A stretch of DNA of 8,329 nucleotides from Actinomycetota bacterium (GTDB lineage Bacteria; Actinomycetota; Actinomycetes; S36-B12). Below are positions 5,674 through 8,329 of the stretch, in pieces (within the stretch, counting starts at the first letter, position 1; each line of letters starts with the position of its first letter). Below the pieces are notes generated by a model that saw only the letters and a list, made by a program, of their open reading frames with translations, did not search any database and was not told where the DNA came from. A program made the translations under genes and the position numbers. The stretch spans positions 1 to 8,329 of the forward strand of contig VGBQ01000117.1 in assembly GCA_016870425.1 (NCBI GenBank), in the 5' to 3' direction.

Positions 5674-6328
5674 CCGGTGCCGACCGACGTCGGCGGATGA
5701 GCACGATGACGGCGGCGATGATCGTCGATCCGAAGATCCAGGGAGCGTTGGCGCCCAGGGTCGTGATCACCATGAAGGACTCGCGCACGACGAGGTCTCC
5801 CGTGGGCGGCAGGGTCAACTGGCCCGCGGTGACGGTCGCGAGGAAGAACGCCAGCGGTGGCGCGATGACGGCGACGATGGCGTCGTCTCGACGCACGACG
5901 AGGGCGCCGTAGACGCTGGCCGCCAGTAGCGATATCCCGGTGAGCCACCCGAGTTGGGTGCGGCCCACGACCAGGGCGTCGGCGAATCCCATGACGACCG
6001 TGACGCCGATGACGACGAGCCAGACGCCGGTGGCCCGTAGGCCGGGAGTGGCGTGGGCGCCCCGGCCGGTCACGGGAGCGGCCGCGATCGGAGGTGGCGT
6101 TGCCTCGTCGTCGGGACGGGGTGCGACTTCGGCGTACTCAAGGTCGATGTCTGCGGCGGCCACCGGCGGTGGTGCGACCGCCTCTGAGCTGGCGCCGCTC
6201 CCCAGTGTCACGGTGCGCAACCCCACCGCCTGGTCGAGGCTCAGGGCCGGCACCGCCCCATCCGCGGCGGCACCCTCAGCGCGCAGCGAGCGGAAAAGTC
6301 GACCGGTGCCCACCGTCGTCTCGCTCAC
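5651..6328 (-). CDS. Four-helix membrane protein, possibly DUF6542 type
   Basis: The product is a 225-residue membrane protein of unknown function. Residues 1-97 are hydrophilic and rich in Ala and Pro, probably a disordered cytosolic tail. Four hydrophobic segments follow at about 101-121 (GVWLVVIGVTVVMGFADALV), 127-145, 150-170 (IVAVIAPPLAFFLATVTAGQ) and 195-211. The end is the basic RRRRSAPATPSPQP. Small membrane proteins annotated DUF6542 occur next to ispH in Actinomycetota; that assignment is from memory and tentative. The GTG at 6328 is chosen because it lies 22 nt after the rmuC stop and has TAGCCT upstream. The frame continues upstream to 6415, but that would overlap rmuC and gives an Arg-rich, shadow-like sequence. 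The 3' end overlaps ispH by 23 bp on the opposite strand. Confidence 0.75.
   Translation of the reverse strand: MSETTVGTGRLFRSLRAEGAAADGAVPALSLDQAVGLRTVTLGSGASSEAVAPPPVAAADIDLEYAEVAPRPDDEATPPPIAAAPVTGRGAHATPGLRATGVWLVVIGVTVVMGFADALVVGRTQLGWLTGISLLAASVYGALVVRRDDAIVAVIAPPLAFFLATVTAGQLTLPPTGDLVVRESFMVITTLGANAPWIFGSTIIAAVIVLIRRRRSAPATPSPQP
5679..5694 (+). terminator. Short GC hairpin just after ispH
   Basis: GCCGAC (5679-5684) and GTCGGC (5689-5694) form a 6-bp stem with a 4-nt loop, starting 5 nt after the ispH TAG. No T-run follows. It lies inside the 3' end of the convergent membrane protein gene. It could terminate ispH transcription, but stems of this size are common by chance in GC-rich DNA. 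Confidence 0.3.
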
Positions 6329-6336
6329 AGGGCCTA

Positions 6337-6342
6337 AGGCTA
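6337..6342 (-). promoter_or_regulatory. Possible -10 element of the four-helix membrane protein gene
   Basis: On the minus strand TAGCCT runs from 6342 to 6337 and is followed by 8 nt and the GTG at 6328. It falls in the 22-nt gap after the rmuC stop. The spacing is 1-2 nt longer than in the other cases. The hexamer is identical to that of xseA. Confidence 0.4.
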
Positions 6343-6350
6343 CGGGACGC

Positions 6351-7427
6351 CTACAGGCTCGCTGCGGGACCGCTCGCCGATGCCGGCTCGCGCGTCCGCT
6401 GGGTGATGGGCGCAAGCTCGGGCAGGGCCGCCTCGCTCACGCCGTGATCAGCCAGGCGTCGAGCCGACACGAGCACTCTGCCCTCCAGGGACCCTACGAG
6501 ACGGTTGTAGTGGCTCACGGCGCTGTCGAGGGAGGATCCCATCCGCCGCACGTGATCCAGCGCGACACCGAGACGCTCGTGGAGTTCGAGGCCGAGGGCG
6601 TGGATTTCGCGGGCATTGTCGGCGATGGCTTCACGCCGCCACACGTGCGAGATGGTTCGCAGGAGTGCCAGCAAGGTGGTGGGCGTCGCGAGGATGACAC
6701 CCCGCGAGAAGGACCGCTCCAGCAGTCCCGGATCCTCGCGTAGGGCGATGCCGAGGATTGACTCGGCGGGAAGGAAGAGGACGACAGCTTCGAGCGTGTC
6801 GTCGTATCGGCGCCAGTACTCCTTGCTGCCCAGGCGTTCCGCGTGCTGCGCGACATCGCGAGCGTGGCGCGCGAAGAGCGGGCCGCGGACAGCCTCGTCG
6901 GTCGCCGCTTCCGCCTCGAGCAGGGCGGCGAGGGGCACCTTGGCATCCACGACGAGGCTTCGTCCCGCACCCAAGTCGATCACCAGGTCGGGGCGCTGGG
7001 TGCCTTCGTCTGTCGCACGGCTGTCCTGCTCGGCGAAGTGGACACGGTCGATCATCCCGGCGGCCTCCACGAGTCGTCGCAGGTGCGCCTCACCCCATCG
7101 CCCGCGCATGTCGACCCGGCCGAGGGCACTCGCGAGCTGCCCCGCCTCTCGACGCACGACGTCGGTCGCAGCCTCGACGTGGCGCACCTGCTCGCTGAGC
7201 TCGGCCCGCATCCCCGCCTGGTCGGTGCGACGAAGTGCCTCGGCTTCGTCGATCCGACGCGCGAGGCGGTCGAGCGCGGACTCGACGGCCTCGAGCTCCG
7301 GGGCACGCCGGTGCATGGCGGCAGCCCCGCGCGCTGGCCCCGGGATTGTGCGCCCCACGAGGATGCCGAGAGCGAAGGTGATGATGCCGAAGAGTGCGCA
7401 GGCGAGAATGAGCGTGGTCGTCGTCAT
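6351..7427 (-). CDS. rmuC: DNA recombination protein RmuC
   Basis: This 358-residue protein belongs to the RmuC family, membrane-anchored nuclease-like proteins linked to limiting inversions and other rearrangements at DNA repeats. Residues 5-25 (TLILACALFGIITFALGILVG) are an N-terminal membrane helix. Residues about 45-105 are a charged coiled coil. The conserved domain runs from RGRWGEAHLRRLVE (108-121) through RPDLVIDLGAGRSLVVDAK (145-163), whose D147, D161 and K163 resemble a PD-(D/E)xK nuclease core. It continues with KEYW (202-205), VVLFLPAE (215-222) and GVILATPTTLLALLRTI (243-259). The length is typical. The ATG at 7427 starts just before the membrane helix. The upstream signal is weak: CAGCGT ends 6 nt before the ATG. 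It is the first of two minus-strand genes, followed by the four-helix membrane protein after 22 nt. Confidence 0.95.
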   Translation of the reverse strand: MTTTTLILACALFGIITFALGILVGRTIPGPARGAAAMHRRAPELEAVESALDRLARRIDEAEALRRTDQAGMRAELSEQVRHVEAATDVVRREAGQLASALGRVDMRGRWGEAHLRRLVEAAGMIDRVHFAEQDSRATDEGTQRPDLVIDLGAGRSLVVDAKVPLAALLEAEAATDEAVRGPLFARHARDVAQHAERLGSKEYWRRYDDTLEAVVLFLPAESILGIALREDPGLLERSFSRGVILATPTTLLALLRTISHVWRREAIADNAREIHALGLELHERLGVALDHVRRMGSSLDSAVSHYNRLVGSLEGRVLVSARRLADHGVSEAALPELAPITQRTREPASASGPAASL

Positions 7428-7505
7428 GGCTCCACGCTGACAGGGGGGTCCGACAGTTCGGTCGAAGTCGGGTCGGACGGTTCGGGTCCGAGGCTGGCGC
7501 GGCGA
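7428..7505. other. 78-nt intergenic region with short repeats, between the HNH gene and rmuC
   Basis: This is the longest gap in the window. GTCCGAC (7448-7454) and GTCGGAC (7472-7478) are a 7-bp inverted repeat with a 17-nt loop. In the same stretch 7449-7462 and 7473-7486 are imperfect direct repeats (11 of 14 bases), 24 bp apart. Either a weak terminator for the HNH gene or a binding site upstream of rmuC is possible; neither is established. Confidence 0.3.
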
Positions 7506-8329
7506 TCAGGTCCGCATGGGGATGTAGTCCAGGGCCAGGGGTCGGGCCACGGCAGTGGCGTAGCGACGGCCCAGGGGGCTGACCCAGACGGGTTCGGGCG
7601 CTCCGTACGGGTCGATCGGATCTTCGGGCTCGACGCGCCATCGCGAGGACTCGCGGTGGCGGTTGTGGCGCGGACAGGTGGGGGACATGCCGGTGGCTGC
7701 GGTGCGACCGCCGCGGGAGTGCTCCGGGAGATGGTCGGCATCGCAGTGGCGCGCCTTCACACCGCAGGAGGGGTGCTTGCATCGGCTCTCCCGGTCGCGC
7801 AGGAAGCGAGCCAGCCGCGCGCCGGGGAATCTGCGGTTGCCCGAGTCAATGAGGTAGTCGCCCACGGGATCGGTCACCCAGCGGACCCAGTCGGCGTCGG
7901 CGGCGAGCGCGCGCACAAGGGCAGGGTCCAGTGGGCCATAGCCCTCGAGCTCACCGGGTGAATCCGTGAGATCCAGCAGCGTGGTGAGAGGGACGGTGAC
8001 GCGAATCTCCACGCACGGCGGGTCAGTCACGCCGACGTCGGGTCGGTCCCCCTGGGGGAGAGAGGTCGAGTCGCGACCGATGGGCGTCAGGCCGAACGCC
8101 GCCATCAGAGCCGCGTGCCGCCACTGGCCGAGGCTGCGCGCGTCGTGCGCGGGTGCGTGCGCGCGCAGAGACTTGGCGTGGGCGTCGATCACCTCGCGCA
8201 CGGCGATGGTGTCGACGGACGGCCCCCGCGCCGCAAGGCAGGCCATGCCGTCTGGCTCACCCCACAGGCTCACATCAGTCCGGTCGCGTTCGGCCTGCTC
8301 GCGCCTGCGCGCGGCTGCGGAAGGGTCCA
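7506..8329 (-). CDS. DUF222/HNH (13E12-like) protein, C-terminal part, with an altered HNH motif
   Basis: The frame is open from the right edge to the TGA at 7506, giving 273 residues of the C-terminal part. The first stretch, DPSAAARRREQAERDRTDVS (1-20) and LWGEPDGMACLAARGPSVDT (21-40), matches the second half of DUF222 domains, so the true start lies beyond 8329. The GTG at 8273 is internal. The HNH region follows: WVTDPVGDYLID (150-161), CKHPSC (183-188), HCDADHLPEHSRGG (194-207) and TCPRHNRHRE (217-226). The catalytic His of DH (H199), the Cys pairs and H221 are kept. The expected Asn in T-x-x-x-N is Gly213, and the usual second His of HH is Asn222. The family is known from the 13E12 repeats of M. 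tuberculosis; its role is unclear and it is often multicopy. Family is well supported; nuclease activity is doubtful. Confidence 0.88.
   Translation of the reverse strand, partial: DPSAAARRREQAERDRTDVSLWGEPDGMACLAARGPSVDTIAVREVIDAHAKSLRAHAPAHDARSLGQWRHAALMAAFGLTPIGRDSTSLPQGDRPDVGVTDPPCVEIRVTVPLTTLLDLTDSPGELEGYGPLDPALVRALAADADWVRWVTDPVGDYLIDSGNRRFPGARLARFLRDRESRCKHPSCGVKARHCDADHLPEHSRGGRTAATGMSPTCPRHNRHRESSRWRVEPEDPIDPYGAPEPVWVSPLGRRYATAVARPLALDYIPMRT

Noticed and set aside
6329..6415. Upstream Met giving a 29-residue extension of the four-helix membrane protein
   Set aside because: It overlaps the rmuC 3' end and the added sequence is Arg-rich, typical of a shadow frame. GTG 6328 has a promoter-like hexamer.
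7506..8273. Treating the HNH protein as complete from GTG 8273
   Set aside because: The frame is open to the window edge and the upstream residues continue a DUF222-like sequence, so the gene is cut by the edge.

Overview
The window is gene-dense, high-GC DNA with the gene content and order of an actinobacterial housekeeping locus. Nine protein-coding genes fill almost all of it, two of them cut by the window edges. No RNA gene, CRISPR array, insertion sequence or prophage gene was recognised. The order fumarase, glpX, DUF4245-type protein, xseB, xseA, ispH resembles, from memory, the Mycobacterium tuberculosis Rv1098c to Rv1110 neighbourhood. The set of families, the scarcity of Shine-Dalgarno sequences and the many apparent leaderless promoters all point to Actinomycetota. 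The genus cannot be fixed from the sequence alone.

Layout. 1-558 (-): N-terminal part of a class I (iron-sulfur) fumarase. 601-1566 (+): PfkB-family sugar kinase, probably a fructokinase. 1563-2564 (-): GlpX, class II fructose-1,6-bisphosphatase. 2629-3264 (+): single-pass membrane protein of the DUF4245 type. 3261-3488 (-) and 3514-4659 (-): XseB and XseA, the two subunits of exonuclease VII. 4717-5673 (+): IspH, last enzyme of the MEP isoprenoid pathway. 5651-6328 (-): four-helix membrane protein, probably of the DUF6542 type. 6351-7427 (-): RmuC. 7506-8329 (-): C-terminal part of a DUF222/HNH (13E12-like) protein with an eroded HNH motif.

How the genes work together. Fumarase, the sugar kinase and GlpX belong to central carbon metabolism; the kinase (if a fructokinase) and GlpX both yield fructose 6-phosphate. 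XseA/XseB and RmuC are DNA-maintenance nucleases or nuclease-like proteins. IspH supplies isoprenoid precursors. The two membrane proteins have no known role.

The main unusual signal is regulatory. Six of the eight start codons inside the window have a TANNNT hexamer ending 6-8 nt upstream and no convincing ribosome binding site, the signature of leaderless transcription. In the 42-nt fum/pfkB gap, the two divergent hexamers are exactly 17 nt apart, so each lies in the -35 position of the other. All three convergent gene pairs overlap at their stop codons. One overlap is a palindromic CTAG at the centre of a perfect 11-bp inverted repeat. I see no clearly new multi-gene system; this is a conserved chromosomal region with some interesting small-scale architecture.
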